Shown here: positions 27,228 to 36,619 of the stretch, piece by piece | Layout of the letters: the number at the start of each line of letters is the position of its first letter | Position numbering within the stretch: the first letter of the stretch is position 1 | Origin: Pseudomonas sp. FP453 | GTDB lineage: Bacteria > Pseudomonadota > Gammaproteobacteria > Pseudomonadales > Pseudomonadaceae | Direction of reading: 5' to 3' | Assembly (NCBI RefSeq): GCF_030687495.1 | Contig: NZ_CP117435.1 | Span: forward strand, 248,001 to 312,000 | DNA: 64,000 nucleotides | Position numbers and translations under genes: made by a program | The notes under the pieces: model-generated | What the model saw: only the letters and a program-made list of their open reading frames with translations | Database searches by the model: none | Told to the model about the DNA's origin: nothing

Positions 27228-27968
27228 ATGAGCAGCACTGCACAAACTGCTGAAGGCGAAAAAATTCTCATCGTTGACGACGATCCGGGGCTGAGCAGCC
27301 TGCTGGAGCGCTTCTTCAACTCCAAGGGGTACCGTGCCCGCGCGGTGCCGAACACCGAGCAGATGGACCGTCTGCTGGGGCGCGAAGTCTTCAACCTGGT
27401 CGTCCTCGACCTGATGCTGCCGGGCGAAGACGGCCTGACCGCCTGCAAGCGCCTGCGCAGCGCGAACAACCAGATCCCCATCATCATGCTGACCGCCAAG
27501 GGCGATGAGCTGAGCCGCATCAAGGGCCTGGAACTGGGCGCTGATGACTACCTGGCCAAGCCGTTCAACCCGGACGAGCTGATGGCGCGGGTCAAGGCCG
27601 TATTGCGTCGCCAGGCACCGCCGGTTCCAGGCGCACCGGGCAGCGAAGACGAAAGCGTCACGTTTGGCGATTACGAACTGTCGCTGGCGACCCGTGAGCT
27701 CAAGCGTGGCGATGAAGTGCACATGCTGACCACTGGCGAATTCGCCGTGCTCAAGGCGCTGGTCATGAACGCACGCCAGCCGCTGACCCGCGACAAGCTG
27801 ATGAACCTGGCCCGTGGCCGGGAGTGGGACGCCCTGGAGCGCTCCATCGATGTGCAGATCTCCCGTCTGCGCCGGATGATCGAGCCGGACCCGTCCAAGC
27901 CACGGTATATCCAGACCGTGTGGGGCGTGGGTTACGTGTTTGTGCCGGATGGCACTGCAACCAAGTGA
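27228..27968 (+). CDS. ompR: OmpR response regulator
   Basis: This is a 246-residue DNA-binding response regulator of the osmosensing EnvZ/OmpR pair. The receiver domain (about 12-125) has the acidic pocket IVDDDPG, phospho-acceptor Asp61 in LVVLDLMLPGEDG, Thr in IIMLTAKG, and Lys in DYLAKPFNPDEL. The C-terminal winged helix (about 148-242) has LTTGEFAVLKALV and the recognition helix in DVQISRLRRMIEPDP, followed by the wing YIQTVWGVGYVFVP. The GAGGAG site before ATG 27228 fixes the start. envZ follows after 117 bp that contain a large inverted repeat. Confidence 0.96.
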   Translation: MSSTAQTAEGEKILIVDDDPGLSSLLERFFNSKGYRARAVPNTEQMDRLLGREVFNLVVLDLMLPGEDGLTACKRLRSANNQIPIIMLTAKGDELSRIKGLELGADDYLAKPFNPDELMARVKAVLRRQAPPVPGAPGSEDESVTFGDYELSLATRELKRGDEVHMLTTGEFAVLKALVMNARQPLTRDKLMNLARGREWDALERSIDVQISRLRRMIEPDPSKPRYIQTVWGVGYVFVPDGTATK

Positions 27969-27976
27969 CCGAAGAT

Positions 27977-28040
27977 TTGCAGGAACGGGCATCCATGGGT
28001 TCGGCTCCGTGAGGGTCGACGGGATGCCCGGCGTCTGCAA
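27977..28040 (+). other. Long inverted repeat between ompR and envZ
   Basis: TTGCAG (27977-27982) pairs with CTGCAA (28035-28040), and inside it CGGGCATCC (27986-27994) pairs perfectly with GGATGCCCG (28022-28030), around a 27-base apical loop. No T-run follows, so it is not an ordinary terminator. As RNA it could slow transcription, protect a processed end, or alter the ompR:envZ ratio. Confidence 0.6.
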
Positions 28041-28085
28041 TTCTGCGAGCGCCGCTCATTCCTGCAAGGTGTCTAGCTGTCTTCT

Positions 28086-29399
28086 ATGAAAACCCCGCTG
28101 TGGTTCCCGCAAAGCTTTTTCTCCCGCACCCTTTGGCTGGTGCTGATCGTCGTCCTGTTTTCCAAGGCACTCACGCTGGTTTATCTGTTGATGAACGAAG
28201 ACGTGCTGGTGGATCGACAATACAGCCACGGCGTCGCCCTGACGCTGCGCGCCTACTGGGCCGCCGACCCTGAGAACCGCGAGAAGATCGCCAAGGCCGC
28301 CACCCTGGTGCGCGTCGCCGGCGCCGGTGTGCCGGAGGGCGAACAGCATTGGCCCTACAGCGAGATCTACCAGCGCCAGATGCAGGCCGAACTGGGTGAA
28401 GACACCGAGGTGCGGCTGCGCATGCATGTGTCGCCCGCGTTGTGGGTGCGCGCGCCGAGCCTGGGCGAGGATTGGCTGAAAGTGCCGCTGTACCCGCACC
28501 CGTTGCGGGGCCAGAAGATCTGGAACGTGCTGGGCTGGTTCCTGGCCATTGGTTTGCTTTCCACCGCGTCCGCGTGGATTTTCGTGCGCCAGCTCAACCA
28601 ACCGCTCAAGCGCCTGGTGTTTGCCGCCCGCCAACTGGGCCAGGGGCGCAGTGTGCGCCTGCCGGTCAGCGATACGCCCAGCGAGATGACCGAGGTGTAC
28701 GGCGCCTTCAACCAGATGGCGGAGGATGTCGAACAGGCCGGGCGCGAACGCGAGCTCATGCTGGCGGGGGTTTCCCATGACTTGCGCACACCGTTGACGC
28801 GACTGCGTTTGTCACTCGAACTGATGGGCAATCACAACGACCTCACCGACGACATGGTCCGGGATATCGAGGACATGGACGCGATCCTCGACCAGTTCCT
28901 GGCGTTTATCCGGGATGGCCGTGACGAAGTGGTGGAGGAAGTGGACCTGACGGACCTGGTGCGTGAGGTAGTGGCGCCCTACAACCAGAATGGCGAACAG
29001 GTGCGTATGCGCCTGGAGCCGATCCAGCCGTTTGCACTGCGTCGGGTGTCGATGAAGCGCCTGTTGAACAACCTGATCGGCAACGCCTTGCATCACGCGG
29101 GTTCCGATGTGGAAGTGGCGGCGTACGTGTCCGGCGACAGTGCTGCGCCTTACGTCGTGCTGAGCGTGATGGATCGCGGCACCGGGATCGACCCGGCGGA
29201 GCTGGAAGGCATCTTCAACCCGTTCACCCGTGGCGACCGTGCCCGGGGTGGCAAAGGCACAGGCCTTGGGCTGGCGATTGTGCGGCGGATTGCCTCGATG
29301 CATGGCGGCAATGTTGAGTTGCGCAACCGTGAAGGCGGAGGCCTGGAAGCGCGGGTGCGTTTGCCGTTGGGTCTGATGCTGCCCAGGGACGCGGTCTAA
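28086..29399 (+). CDS. envZ: EnvZ osmosensor histidine kinase
   Basis: This is the 437-residue inner-membrane kinase partner of OmpR. A first transmembrane helix (SRTLWLVLIVVLFSKALTLVYLL, about 13-35) precedes a periplasmic domain. A second helix (LGWFLAIGLLSTASAWIFV) lies at about 149-167, followed by HAMP (about 168-225). The H-box is AGVSHDLRTPLTRLRLSLEL, with the phospho-His at about 236. The catalytic domain shows N (NNLIGNALHHA), G1 (DRGTGIDPAEL), F and G2 (GKGTGLGLAIV) boxes. The first ATG at 28086 gives a normal-length protein. A REP-derived terminator follows. Confidence 0.95.
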   Translation: MKTPLWFPQSFFSRTLWLVLIVVLFSKALTLVYLLMNEDVLVDRQYSHGVALTLRAYWAADPENREKIAKAATLVRVAGAGVPEGEQHWPYSEIYQRQMQAELGEDTEVRLRMHVSPALWVRAPSLGEDWLKVPLYPHPLRGQKIWNVLGWFLAIGLLSTASAWIFVRQLNQPLKRLVFAARQLGQGRSVRLPVSDTPSEMTEVYGAFNQMAEDVEQAGRERELMLAGVSHDLRTPLTRLRLSLELMGNHNDLTDDMVRDIEDMDAILDQFLAFIRDGRDEVVEEVDLTDLVREVVAPYNQNGEQVRMRLEPIQPFALRRVSMKRLLNNLIGNALHHAGSDVEVAAYVSGDSAAPYVVLSVMDRGTGIDPAELEGIFNPFTRGDRARGGKGTGLGLAIVRRIASMHGGNVELRNREGGGLEARVRLPLGLMLPRDAV

Positions 29400-29417
29400 C
29401 AATCACAGCAAATCAAA

Positions 29418-29452
29418 TGTGGGAGCTGGCAAGCCAGCTCCCACAGTTTTTT
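29418..29452 (+). terminator. REP-like hairpin acting as terminator after envZ
   Basis: TGTGGGAGCTGGC, two bases and GCCAGCTCCCACA form a perfect 13-bp stem followed by GTTTTTT. It is built from the tips of a REP element whose middle has been lost, and sits between the convergent envZ and rimK. Confidence 0.8.
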
Positions 29453-29468
29453 GTGGTGTCTGTCTAAT

Positions 29469-30374
29469 TCAGCCCTTGCCCTTGGTCCGCGTCATATTCG
29501 GCCCACCATTCTTCTCCAGGTGCTGAATGATGATCCCCGCCACATCCTTGCCTGTGGTGGTTTCAATCCCTTCCAGGCCGGGCGATGAGTTGACCTCCAT
29601 CACCAGCGGCCCGTGGTTGGAACGCAAGATATCCACACCTGCCACGCTCAACCCCATGACCTTGGCCGCCCGCAGCGCGGTCATGCGCTCTTCCGGGGTG
29701 ATCTTGATCAGGCTGGCGCTGCCGCCACGGTGCAGGTTGGAGCGGAACTCGCCCGGCTTGGCCTGGCGTTTCATCGCTGCAATCACCTTGTCGCCCACCA
29801 CGAAGCAGCGGATATCCGCACCGCCGGCTTCCTTGATGTATTCCTGCACCATGATGTTCTGCTTGAGGCCCATGAACGCCTCGATCACCGACTCTGCCGC
29901 CGTCGCGGTTTCACACAGCACCACGCCGATGCCCTGGGTGCCTTCCAGCACCTTGATCACCAGCGGTGCGCCGTTGACCATCTCGATCAGGTCGGGGATG
30001 TCGTCCGGTGAGTGGGCAAAACCGGTGACCGGCAGGCCGATACCCCGACGTGACAGCAGTTGCAGCGAGCGCAGTTTGTCCCGCGAGCGCGCGATGGCCA
30101 CCGATTCGTTGAGGGGAAACACGCCCATCATTTCAAACTGGCGCAGCACCGCGCAGCCATAAAAGGTCACCGAAGCGCCGATACGCGGGATCACCGCATC
30201 GAAGCCCTCCAGGGGTTTGCCCCGGTAGTGGATCTGCGGCTTGTGGCTGGCAATGTTCATATAGGCACGCAACGTGTCGATCACCACCATTTCGTGGCCA
30301 CGTTCGGTGCCGGCCTCGACCAGGCGGCGGGTGGAATACAGACGCGGGTTTCGCGACAGCACAGCAATCTTCAT
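29469..30374 (-). CDS. rimK: Ribosomal protein S6 glutamate ligase
   Basis: This 301-residue ATP-grasp ligase adds glutamates to the C-terminus of ribosomal protein S6. In P. fluorescens RimK activity reshapes the proteome and affects motility and plant colonisation. It starts [22 protein letters not shown], then [18 protein letters not shown]-grasp motifs are [17 protein letters not shown] (about 139-155), [21 protein letters not shown], and the Mg-binding end [14 protein letters not shown] (about 262-275). The ATG overlaps the rimB stop (ATGA), so the two are coupled. Confidence 0.95.
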   Translation of the reverse strand: MKIAVLSRNPRLYSTRRLVEAGTERGHEMVVIDTLRAYMNIASHKPQIHYRGKPLEGFDAVIPRIGASVTFYGCAVLRQFEMMGVFPLNESVAIARSRDKLRSLQLLSRRGIGLPVTGFAHSPDDIPDLIEMVNGAPLVIKVLEGTQGIGVVLCETATAAESVIEAFMGLKQNIMVQEYIKEAGGADIRCFVVGDKVIAAMKRQAKPGEFRSNLHRGGSASLIKITPEERMTALRAAKVMGLSVAGVDILRSNHGPLVMEVNSSPGLEGIETTTGKDVAGIIIQHLEKNGGPNMTRTKGKG

Positions 30375-30853
30375 GCAGCACCTGGGGCAGAAATAGTAGA
30401 GACCGGGAACACCGGCTTGTCTTGTACGTACTTGACGCCGGGATTGACCACCAACTGGCCGTCAATCAGCGCCTTGGAGCCGAGCAACAGGCGGTAACGC
30501 ATGGCTTTGCGGCAGGCCAGGGTGAACTCCACCCGCCATACCCGATCACCCAGCGCGAGGGTGGTGCTGATCACATAGCGCACCTGCGCATGGCCGTTGG
30601 AGCTCTTGATGGTTTTCATCGTCACCAGGGGCGCTTCACAGCGGCGGTGACGCAATTGCACCACGCTGCCCAGGTGCGCGGTAAAGCGCACCCAGTTCTC
30701 ACCGTCGCGCTCAAAGGGCTCGATATCGGTGGCATGCAGGCTTGAGGTGCTGGCGCCGGTGTCGATCTTGGCGCGCAGGCCAGCCACTCCCAAGTCGGGA
30801 AGTGCCACCCACTCACGCAGACCCACAACGGTCAAATGGTCAAATGTCTTCAA
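30371..30853 (-). CDS. rimB: RimB, retropepsin-like aspartic (putative zinc-dependent) protease
   Basis: This ~160-residue protein of the RimK-associated protease family is often annotated as an ATP-dependent zinc protease. The active-site-like motif is [16 protein letters not shown] (about 26-41), where the DTGA core resembles that of retropepsin-like aspartic proteases. [20 protein letters not shown] near the C-terminus is also conserved. I chose the TTG at 30853 ([14 protein letters not shown]) because homology begins there; the same frame is open up to an ATG at 30976, so a longer form cannot be excluded. It overlaps rimK by 4 bp. In SBW25 this gene is part of the rim operon that modulates RimK. 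Confidence 0.85.
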   Translation of the reverse strand: MKTFDHLTVVGLREWVALPDLGVAGLRAKIDTGASTSSLHATDIEPFERDGENWVRFTAHLGSVVQLRHRRCEAPLVTMKTIKSSNGHAQVRYVISTTLALGDRVWRVEFTLACRKAMRYRLLLGSKALIDGQLVVNPGVKYVQDKPVFPVSTISAPGAA

Positions 30854-31150
30854 TATGGGTAACCGGTCATTCAGAAATGTTTCGTAGTCTTCGAGGACAG
30901 TAACGTCCAACTGCGCATGGATTGTGACAATCCCCGACCATCCGTGAAGGGTTGGCGCCGAATTCGCGGTATTCACGCAGAATATTCGGCAAATGGCGAC
31001 AGATATCGCTCAGGTGCCGGTAATCAGTCGATGCAATGGAAAGTCACGTAAAACTCCAGCCGCCTGGCGTATCTTAGGTGAGCCTTGAGGTTTATGCGTC
31101 GAAGGGTTTCAACGGTAAAGTTGCGACATTTTTCAGAGCGAGGAATTCAA

Positions 31151-31558
31151 GTGGCTCAAAAGCAGGAAGAGGAAGAAAAGGTCCGTTTGGACAAGTGGCT
31201 GTGGGCGGCGCGTTTCTATAAGACCCGTGCCCTGGCCAAGGCCGCCATCGAGAGCGGCAAGGTGCACCATCGCGGCGAGCGCTGCAAGCCGGGCAAGGAA
31301 CCGCGCGTCGGAGATGAGTTTCAGATTCGTACAGGGTTTGATGAAAAGACGGTCGTAGTGCAGGCGCTTTCCACTGTGCGCCGTGGTGCGCCGGAAGCCC
31401 AGGCGCTGTACGCCGAGACCGCAGCCAGCATCGCCAAGCGCGAAAATGCGGCGGCGATGCGCAAGGCCGGCGCCATCGGCATGACCACCGATGGCAAACC
31501 GAGCAAGAAACAGCGCCGCGACCTGTTCAAGTTTCGCGGCAGCGGAAACGACGACTGA
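31151..31558 (+). CDS. hslR: Hsp15, S4-domain ribosome-associated heat-shock protein
   Basis: This 135-residue protein binds stalled 50S subunits carrying nascent chains and recycles them after heat shock. The start is the GTG at 31151 (VAQKQEEEEK), which has GAGGAATTC just upstream; an ATG 66 bp earlier in frame gives an unlikely extension. The S4 RNA-binding domain lies at about 12-75 (VRLDKWLWAARFYKTRALAKAAIESGKV). A basic C-terminal tail (SKKQRRDLFKFRG) follows. It is divergent from rimB and 107 bp before hslO, the usual pairing of heat-shock genes. Confidence 0.93.
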   Translation: MAQKQEEEEKVRLDKWLWAARFYKTRALAKAAIESGKVHHRGERCKPGKEPRVGDEFQIRTGFDEKTVVVQALSTVRRGAPEAQALYAETAASIAKRENAAAMRKAGAIGMTTDGKPSKKQRRDLFKFRGSGNDD

Positions 31559-31665
31559 GGCCACCGGCAATCGCCCAAAGTGTCACTTGGCTTGGATCTG
31601 CCTCGGTTTGTTCATAAACTGCAGCATCTTCGCGTCAATATTCTTCAATTCAGATACCCAGACCT

Positions 31666-32568
31666 ATGACTGATCTACCGGATACCGACTTCACCCAACG
31701 CTTCATCTTCGACGAGACCGACGCCCGGGGCGAACTGGTATCGCTGGAGCGCAGCTACGCCGAAGTCCTCGCCAAGCACGCCTATCCTGAGCCGGTCGCG
31801 CAATTGCTCGGTGAGTTGATGGCGGCTGCGGCGTTGCTGGTGGGCACCATGAAGTTCGACGGTTTGCTGATCCTGCAGGCCCGTTCCGAAGGCCCGATCC
31901 CGTTGCTGATGATCGAGTGCTCCAGCGAGCGCGATATCCGTGGCCTGGCCCGTTACGAGGCCGACCAGATCGCCCCGGACGCAACCCTGTCCGACCTGAT
32001 GCCCAACGGCGTGTTGGCGCTCACCGTCGATCCGACCGAAGGCCAGCGCTACCAAGGCATCGTCGACCTCGACGGCGAGACCCTGTCGGACTGCTTCACC
32101 AATTATTTCGTGATGTCCCAGCAAGTGGGCACCAAGTTCTGGCTCAACGCCGACGGCCATCGCGCCCGTGGCCTGCTGCTGCAACAACTGCCGGCCGACC
32201 GTATCAAGGACGACGACGATCGCGCGGAAAGCTGGCGCGGCCTCACCGCCCTGGCCGGCACGCTTACGGCGGAAGAACTGCTGGGCCTGAGCAACGAAAC
32301 CATCCTGCACCGCCTCTACCACGAAGAAGCCGTGCGTCTATTCGACGCACAGTCGCTGCGCTTCAATTGCAGCTGCTCACGCGAGCGCTCGGCCAATGCG
32401 CTGGTCAGCCTGGGCCTGGAAGATGCACAGAACCTGGTGGTGGAACACGGTGGTCATATCGAGATCGACTGCCAGTTCTGCAATGAGCGTTACCTGTTCG
32501 ATGCCGCCGATGTAGCGCAGTTGTTCGCCGGCGCAGGCATCGACACCCCTTCCGACACCCGCCACTAA
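31666..32568 (+). CDS. hslO: Hsp33 redox-regulated chaperonin
   Basis: This 300-residue cytosolic holdase is switched on by oxidative disulfide formation and zinc release. The redox switch is intact: a CxC (NCSCSRERS, about 242-244) and a CxxC (CQFC, about 275-278) near the C-terminus. The N-terminal chaperone domain has the typical [22 protein letters not shown] segment and the substrate-binding fold around [11 protein letters not shown]. The ATG at 31666 has only a poor ribosome-binding site. It follows hslR and precedes pckA, as in related pseudomonads. Confidence 0.95.
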   Translation: MTDLPDTDFTQRFIFDETDARGELVSLERSYAEVLAKHAYPEPVAQLLGELMAAAALLVGTMKFDGLLILQARSEGPIPLLMIECSSERDIRGLARYEADQIAPDATLSDLMPNGVLALTVDPTEGQRYQGIVDLDGETLSDCFTNYFVMSQQVGTKFWLNADGHRARGLLLQQLPADRIKDDDDRAESWRGLTALAGTLTAEELLGLSNETILHRLYHEEAVRLFDAQSLRFNCSCSRERSANALVSLGLEDAQNLVVEHGGHIEIDCQFCNERYLFDAADVAQLFAGAGIDTPSDTRH

Positions 32569-32680
32569 AACGTTTAAGCACAGGTAAATCACCTGACAAA
32601 CGCCGGATTAGCGCAGTTCTGACGGGAGGGCCCTACTCTTTTTGGGCTTTTCTGGCATAATCCGGCCCACTTTTTTCGCG

Positions 32681-32705
32681 GTAGTAGTGCGCAACTTTCT
32701 ACTAC
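32681..32705 (+). promoter_or_regulatory. Hairpin in the pckA leader
   Basis: GTAGTAG, eleven bases and CTACTAC form a 7-bp stem 43-67 bp before the pckA ATG, downstream of a CATAAT that could be the -10 element (32656-32661). It is likely transcribed as part of the pckA 5' leader. Confidence 0.4.
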
Positions 32706-32747
32706 AAAACGTTTGGAGCACTCGGCCATAGGCCGACGGGGAACCTC

Positions 32748-34289
32748 ATGACGCAAGCCAATAACGCCGTATACACCGATCTGAGTGTTGACGATCTGGT
32801 CAAAGAAGCCCTGCAGCGCGGTGAAGGCGTGCTTGCCGATACTGGCGCGCTGGTCGTAGAAACCGGTCACCGTACCGGTCGTTCGCCAGTCGATCGTTTC
32901 ATCGTTGAAGAGCCGACTACCCAGGACGCCATTGCCTGGGGCCCGATCAACCGCAAGTTCCCGGCCGACAAGTTCGATGCCCTGTGGGCTCGCGTCGAGG
33001 CCTTCAACAATGCGCAAGAGCATTTCGTTTCCCACGTTCACGTAGGTGCGGCCGAAGACCACTACCTCGCCGTGAAAATGACCACCCAGACTGCCTGGCA
33101 GAACCTGTTCGGTCGTTGCCTGTTCATCAACCCGGCCCAGTACAACCCGGCCGGCCGCGATGAATGGCAAGTGCTCAACGTGGCCAACTTCGAGTGCGTG
33201 CCAGAGCGTGATGGCACCAACTCCGACGGTTGCGTGATCCTCAACTTCGCGCAGAAGAAAGTGCTGATCGCCGGCATGCGTTACGCCGGTGAAATGAAAA
33301 AAGCCATGTTCTCGGTGCAGAACTTCCTGCTGCCGGCTTCCGACGTGCTGCCAATGCACTGCGCCGCCAACATCGGCGAAGCAGGCGACGTAACCCTGTT
33401 CTTCGGTCTGTCGGGCACCGGTAAAACCACTCTGTCCGCCGACGAAAGCCGTTACCTGATCGGTGACGACGAACACGGCTGGGGCGAAGGCGTGGTGTTC
33501 AACATCGAAGGCGGTTGCTATGCCAAGTGCATCGACCTCTCCGAGAAGAACGAGCCGGTCATCTGGAAAGCCATCAAGCACGGCGCCGTGCTGGAAAACG
33601 TCGTGATCAACGACGCCAAGCACGCCGACTACACCGACGTCAGCCTGACCCAGAACAGCCGCGCCGCCTACCCGCTGGAACACGTTGCCAAGCGTTCCGA
33701 GAAGAACCTGGGCGGCGAGCCAAACGCGGTGATCTTCCTGACCTGCGACCTGACTGGCGTACTGCCACCGGTGTCGATCCTCAGCGAAGAACAAGCGGCC
33801 TACCACTTCCTGTCCGGCTACACCGCACTGGTGGGCTCGACCGAAATGGGTTCCGGCGGCGGCATCAAGTCGACCTTCTCCACCTGCTTCGGCGCACCGT
33901 TCTTCCCGCGTCCGGCTGGTGAATACGCAGAGCTGCTGATCAAGCGCATCCGCGGCTTCGGCTCCAAGGTCTACCTGGTCAACACCGGCTGGACCGGCGG
34001 CGGCTACGGCGTCGGCAACCGCTTCAACATCCCGACCACGCGCGGCGTGATCGCAGCGATCCAGAGCGGCGCGTTGATCGGTGCTGAAACCGAGCACCTC
34101 GACACCATCAACCTCGACGTGCCACTGGCCGTACCGGGCGTTGAGACCGGCCTGTTGAACCCACGCAACACCTGGGCCGACAAGGCTGCCTACGATGAAG
34201 CGGCGAAAGCGCTGGCTGGCTTGTTCATCGAGAACTTCAAGAAGTTTGAAGTGAGCGATGCGATCAAGGCTGCGGGTCCTAAGTTGTAA
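32748..34289 (+). CDS. pckA: Phosphoenolpyruvate carboxykinase (ATP)
   Basis: This 513-residue cytosolic enzyme converts oxaloacetate and ATP to phosphoenolpyruvate, the entry to gluconeogenesis on organic acids. The nucleotide loop is [15 protein letters not shown] (about 221-235). Metal and substrate residues lie in [27 protein letters not shown], and the [14 protein letters not shown] and [21 protein letters not shown] segments are conserved. The start has a GGGGAAC site. It is a single gene closed by a strong terminator. Confidence 0.96.
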   Translation: MTQANNAVYTDLSVDDLVKEALQRGEGVLADTGALVVETGHRTGRSPVDRFIVEEPTTQDAIAWGPINRKFPADKFDALWARVEAFNNAQEHFVSHVHVGAAEDHYLAVKMTTQTAWQNLFGRCLFINPAQYNPAGRDEWQVLNVANFECVPERDGTNSDGCVILNFAQKKVLIAGMRYAGEMKKAMFSVQNFLLPASDVLPMHCAANIGEAGDVTLFFGLSGTGKTTLSADESRYLIGDDEHGWGEGVVFNIEGGCYAKCIDLSEKNEPVIWKAIKHGAVLENVVINDAKHADYTDVSLTQNSRAAYPLEHVAKRSEKNLGGEPNAVIFLTCDLTGVLPPVSILSEEQAAYHFLSGYTALVGSTEMGSGGGIKSTFSTCFGAPFFPRPAGEYAELLIKRIRGFGSKVYLVNTGWTGGGYGVGNRFNIPTTRGVIAAIQSGALIGAETEHLDTINLDVPLAVPGVETGLLNPRNTWADKAAYDEAAKALAGLFIENFKKFEVSDAIKAAGPKL

Positions 34290-34304
34290 GATTCGGTTGC
34301 TGTG

Positions 34305-34335
34305 AAAAAGCCGCCTCTTGTGAGGCGGCTTTTTT
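34305..34335. terminator. Bidirectional terminator between pckA and the EamA gene
   Basis: AAAAAGCCGCCTC, a short TTGT loop, and GAGGCGGCTTTTTT make a perfect GC-rich stem with an A-run before and a T-run after, serving both convergent genes. Confidence 0.9.
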
Positions 34336-34347
34336 GTGCGCGGGTGA

Positions 34348-35211
34348 TTAGTCGGCGATGTGCAAGACCACGGCGCCGACGAGTACGAGTACAACGCCCA
34401 GCACCTGCACCGCCGACAACCGCTCCTTGAAAAACACAAACCCCAGAATCGCCGCAATCCCGCCCGACAACGTACTAATCACCGTCACCACCGACACCGA
34501 CCCCGCCATCGCCCCCCACGAAAACGCCGAGAACCCGCCCAGGTTCATCAGGCTCGCCCCGGTCAACGTCGCGCAGTTTTTCAGTGGCGGTATTTTCAGG
34601 CCATCCTTGATCCTCAGCACCATCATCACCAGCACGCACAGCCCCACCAGGTAACCCAGCCACAACATGCTGATCGGCCCCAGCGCAGGCAGCGTGTATC
34701 GGCCTTGCAGCCAGAAGCTGGTGCCGTACAGCGTTGCGGCGAGCATGGCGTAGGCGATGGACAGCCGTGGGTTGTTGTGGGGGACGCCGTTGTCCTTGTG
34801 CAGGCTGGAGAGGATCACGCCGATCACGCACAGGGCGATGCAGCCCAATTGAGTCAGGCTGATGTGCTCACCGCTGGCCCAGGACAGTAGCGTGGTGACT
34901 ACGCCGTAGGACGTCACCAGCGGTGCGACGATGGCCGCTTTGCCCAGGGCGAAGGCCTTGGACAGCGCGAGTGCGCCGGAGACGGTGAGCAAGGCGGCGG
35001 CGATGCCCAGCAGCCAGACGCTCAGCGGCGCGTCGAGGAACTTGAAGAGGAAGGCCGGGAAGATGACCAGCAACAGGGTCATGATCAAAAAGCCGAGGGC
35101 TTGGCCGAAGTACACCGCGCGTTTCACGCCCACGGCGCGGGCGTTGAGGCCCACGAGAAAGTCCGTGCCACCCCAGAGCAGGGCGGCCAGCAGGCCCATT
35201 GTTACGTCCAT
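34348..35211 (-). CDS. EamA/DMT-family membrane transporter
   Basis: This 287-residue inner-membrane protein has about ten hydrophobic helices arranged as two EamA halves (about 1-138 and 148-286). The first half opens with MGLLAALLWGGTDFLVGLNARAVG, and the second ends IAAILGFVFFKERLSAVQVLGVVLVLVGAVVL, which is the family's most conserved stretch. Members export amino acids, nucleosides or other small metabolites; the substrate is unknown here. It is convergent with pckA and a REP separates it from the next gene on the left of its promoter. Confidence 0.85.
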   Translation of the reverse strand: MDVTMGLLAALLWGGTDFLVGLNARAVGVKRAVYFGQALGFLIMTLLLVIFPAFLFKFLDAPLSVWLLGIAAALLTVSGALALSKAFALGKAAIVAPLVTSYGVVTTLLSWASGEHISLTQLGCIALCVIGVILSSLHKDNGVPHNNPRLSIAYAMLAATLYGTSFWLQGRYTLPALGPISMLWLGYLVGLCVLVMMVLRIKDGLKIPPLKNCATLTGASLMNLGGFSAFSWGAMAGSVSVVTVISTLSGGIAAILGFVFFKERLSAVQVLGVVLVLVGAVVLHIAD

Positions 35212-35263
35212 GTAAGGTCCTTGTTGGTTCGTGCGTGGCTTGCCAGATTAGCGCAGATCCAAT

Positions 35264-35333
35264 GTGGGAGCGGGCTTGCCCGCGATAGCGGTGTGTCAGT
35301 TGATACCGCCATCGCGGGCAAGCCCGCTCCCAC
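35264..35333. repeat. Short bipartite REP element
   Basis: GTGGGAGCGGGCTTGCCCGC and GGGCAAGCCCGCTCCCAC face each other over only ~70 bp, with CGATAGCGGTG and ACCGCCATCG inside. It lies between the EamA gene start and the carrier-like gene pair. Confidence 0.9.
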
Positions 35334-35357
35334 AGTGGGGTCTCTGTGTTGTTGAGG

Positions 35358-35987
35358 TCAGCTGAGGTTTTCCAGGGTTTGCGTGTCCCAGGTGTGGGTC
35401 TTGATTGCCAGGTACAACATGCCGATGGTCAGCGGGATTTTGGCGCCACGGCCCTTGGCGCGATGTTTCAGGAAGACATCGAACACCGGTGGGTTGAAGT
35501 AGCGATACGCGTCGTAGTCGCCCATATCGAGGGCAAATTCCTCCTCCACGGCTTCCATGAATTGCTTGGCCTCCACACTGTCGCAACCGAGGTCGAAGTT
35601 GATCGCGGTTTGCAGGCGCGGGGTTTTGTGTTTCGGCAGGCCGATTTCTTCGTGCAGCAGTTGCAGGAGTTGCTGCATGGCGAGGTCTTCGGGGAAGTCG
35701 GCGGCGAGGTTCATGGTGGGGGCACGCAGGAGTGGGTGAGGGGGATGGTCGCGTTGCAGACGGTATTTGTTTCGGGTGATGAAGAGTGCCAAGCCTATCA
35801 AGAATACGAAGACAGGTAGGAAGGGCATTCTGAGAATCACCGCCACGTAGGGTAGTAGGAACGTCAAAGTGAGCCCGGTCACGAGAAATGTGAGTGCGAA
35901 ACGCTTTCTGAGGGTGGGGTCTGTGACTTGTAGATGCAGCAGCAAGTAAAGGCCGAGGAAAAAGGCTGTTTGCAGATAGATATTCAT
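35358..35987 (-). CDS. Membrane-anchored DUF1493/acyl-carrier-like protein, copy 1
   Basis: The function is unknown. The 209-residue protein has two or three N-terminal membrane helices (about 1-18, 30-52, 56-72) and then a soluble domain (about 95-205). That domain has the pattern of DUF1493, a family related to acyl carrier proteins: LLQLLHEEIGLP, then FDLGCDSVEAKQFMEAVEEEF, then DYDAYRYFNP. The DLGCDS segment (132-137) resembles the DSL site where carrier proteins receive phosphopantetheine, with Ser137 in the key position. The start overlaps the stop of the paralogue upstream (ATGA). A carrier role is inferred from the motif only; DUF1493 proteins in general are uncharacterised. Confidence 0.7.
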   Translation of the reverse strand: MNIYLQTAFFLGLYLLLHLQVTDPTLRKRFALTFLVTGLTLTFLLPYVAVILRMPFLPVFVFLIGLALFITRNKYRLQRDHPPHPLLRAPTMNLAADFPEDLAMQQLLQLLHEEIGLPKHKTPRLQTAINFDLGCDSVEAKQFMEAVEEEFALDMGDYDAYRYFNPPVFDVFLKHRAKGRGAKIPLTIGMLYLAIKTHTWDTQTLENLS

Positions 35988-36619
35988 GACATCTGGTAAC
36001 CGATTGCTTCGAGCGTCTCAGACTCCCAGCGTTTGGCTTTGATGGCTTGGTAGAGCATGTTGATGGTGAGTGGCGCCTTGCCTTCGCACCCTCTTTCTAC
36101 ATACCGCAAATAGACGTCGAAACCTCGGCGCTTGAAGTAGCGGTTGTTTTTATAGTCACCGAGTTTCAAACCGAAATCTTGTTTCAGCGCAGCCATCAAT
36201 CGTCTGGCCTCGCTACTGCTACAGCCGAGGTCGTGGTTGATTGAGGTATTGAGGTTAATGGCCTGGTGCTTGGGCAGGCCCACAGCTTCATGTACGAGCT
36301 GCAAAAGATGGCGCATGAGGGGGTCGTTTGGGAAATCGGCGGCCAAGTTAAGCGTGGGGGCCACCAGCAGTGGGTGAGCGGATTTGGTTCGACTGTAGCG
36401 GTGGCGGTCCAGGAACAGTCCCGAACCTAATAGGACTGCGCCTATCGGCACGCTGGGCAACTGGGCTTCGTGTGCCCAGTAAGGGAGCCATATTGCACAG
36501 GCTAGTCCTGTGGCTAGCAGAGACAAACCGACATATTTCCTTAGCTTTTGCGCGCGTATTTTGTTGTCGATGACAACGTTCAACACAATAAAAATCAGCC
36601 ATTGCAGGTACTCCATCAT
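35984..36619 (-). CDS. Membrane-anchored DUF1493/acyl-carrier-like protein, copy 2
   Basis: This is a 211-residue paralogue of the next gene, with the same plan: membrane helices at about 4-17, 29-47 and 56-70, then APTLNLAADFPNDPLMRHLLQLVHE, HDLGCSSSEARRLMAAL and DYKNNRYFKRRGFDVY. The site equivalent to DSL reads CSS (133-135), so the serine is kept but the Asp before it is replaced by Ser. Its ATG overlaps the stop of the 86-residue gene, and its stop overlaps the start of copy 1. All three genes are therefore translationally coupled. No biosynthetic partner genes are adjacent. Confidence 0.7.
   Translation of the reverse strand: MMEYLQWLIFIVLNVVIDNKIRAQKLRKYVGLSLLATGLACAIWLPYWAHEAQLPSVPIGAVLLGSGLFLDRHRYSRTKSAHPLLVAPTLNLAADFPNDPLMRHLLQLVHEAVGLPKHQAINLNTSINHDLGCSSSEARRLMAALKQDFGLKLGDYKNNRYFKRRGFDVYLRYVERGCEGKAPLTINMLYQAIKAKRWESETLEAIGYQMS

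Noticed and set aside
30867..31043. 58-codon open frame on the minus strand just upstream of rimB
   Set aside because: It reads plausibly (DYRHLSDICRHLPNILREY) and ends 14 nt before rimB, but it has no ATG, GTG or TTG with a ribosome-binding site in the first half, so I could not support a gene. A missed small gene remains possible.
32589..34457. 622-residue minus-strand open frame opposite pckA
   Set aside because: It runs through the pckA terminator and reads as antisense of highly conserved PEP carboxykinase codons.
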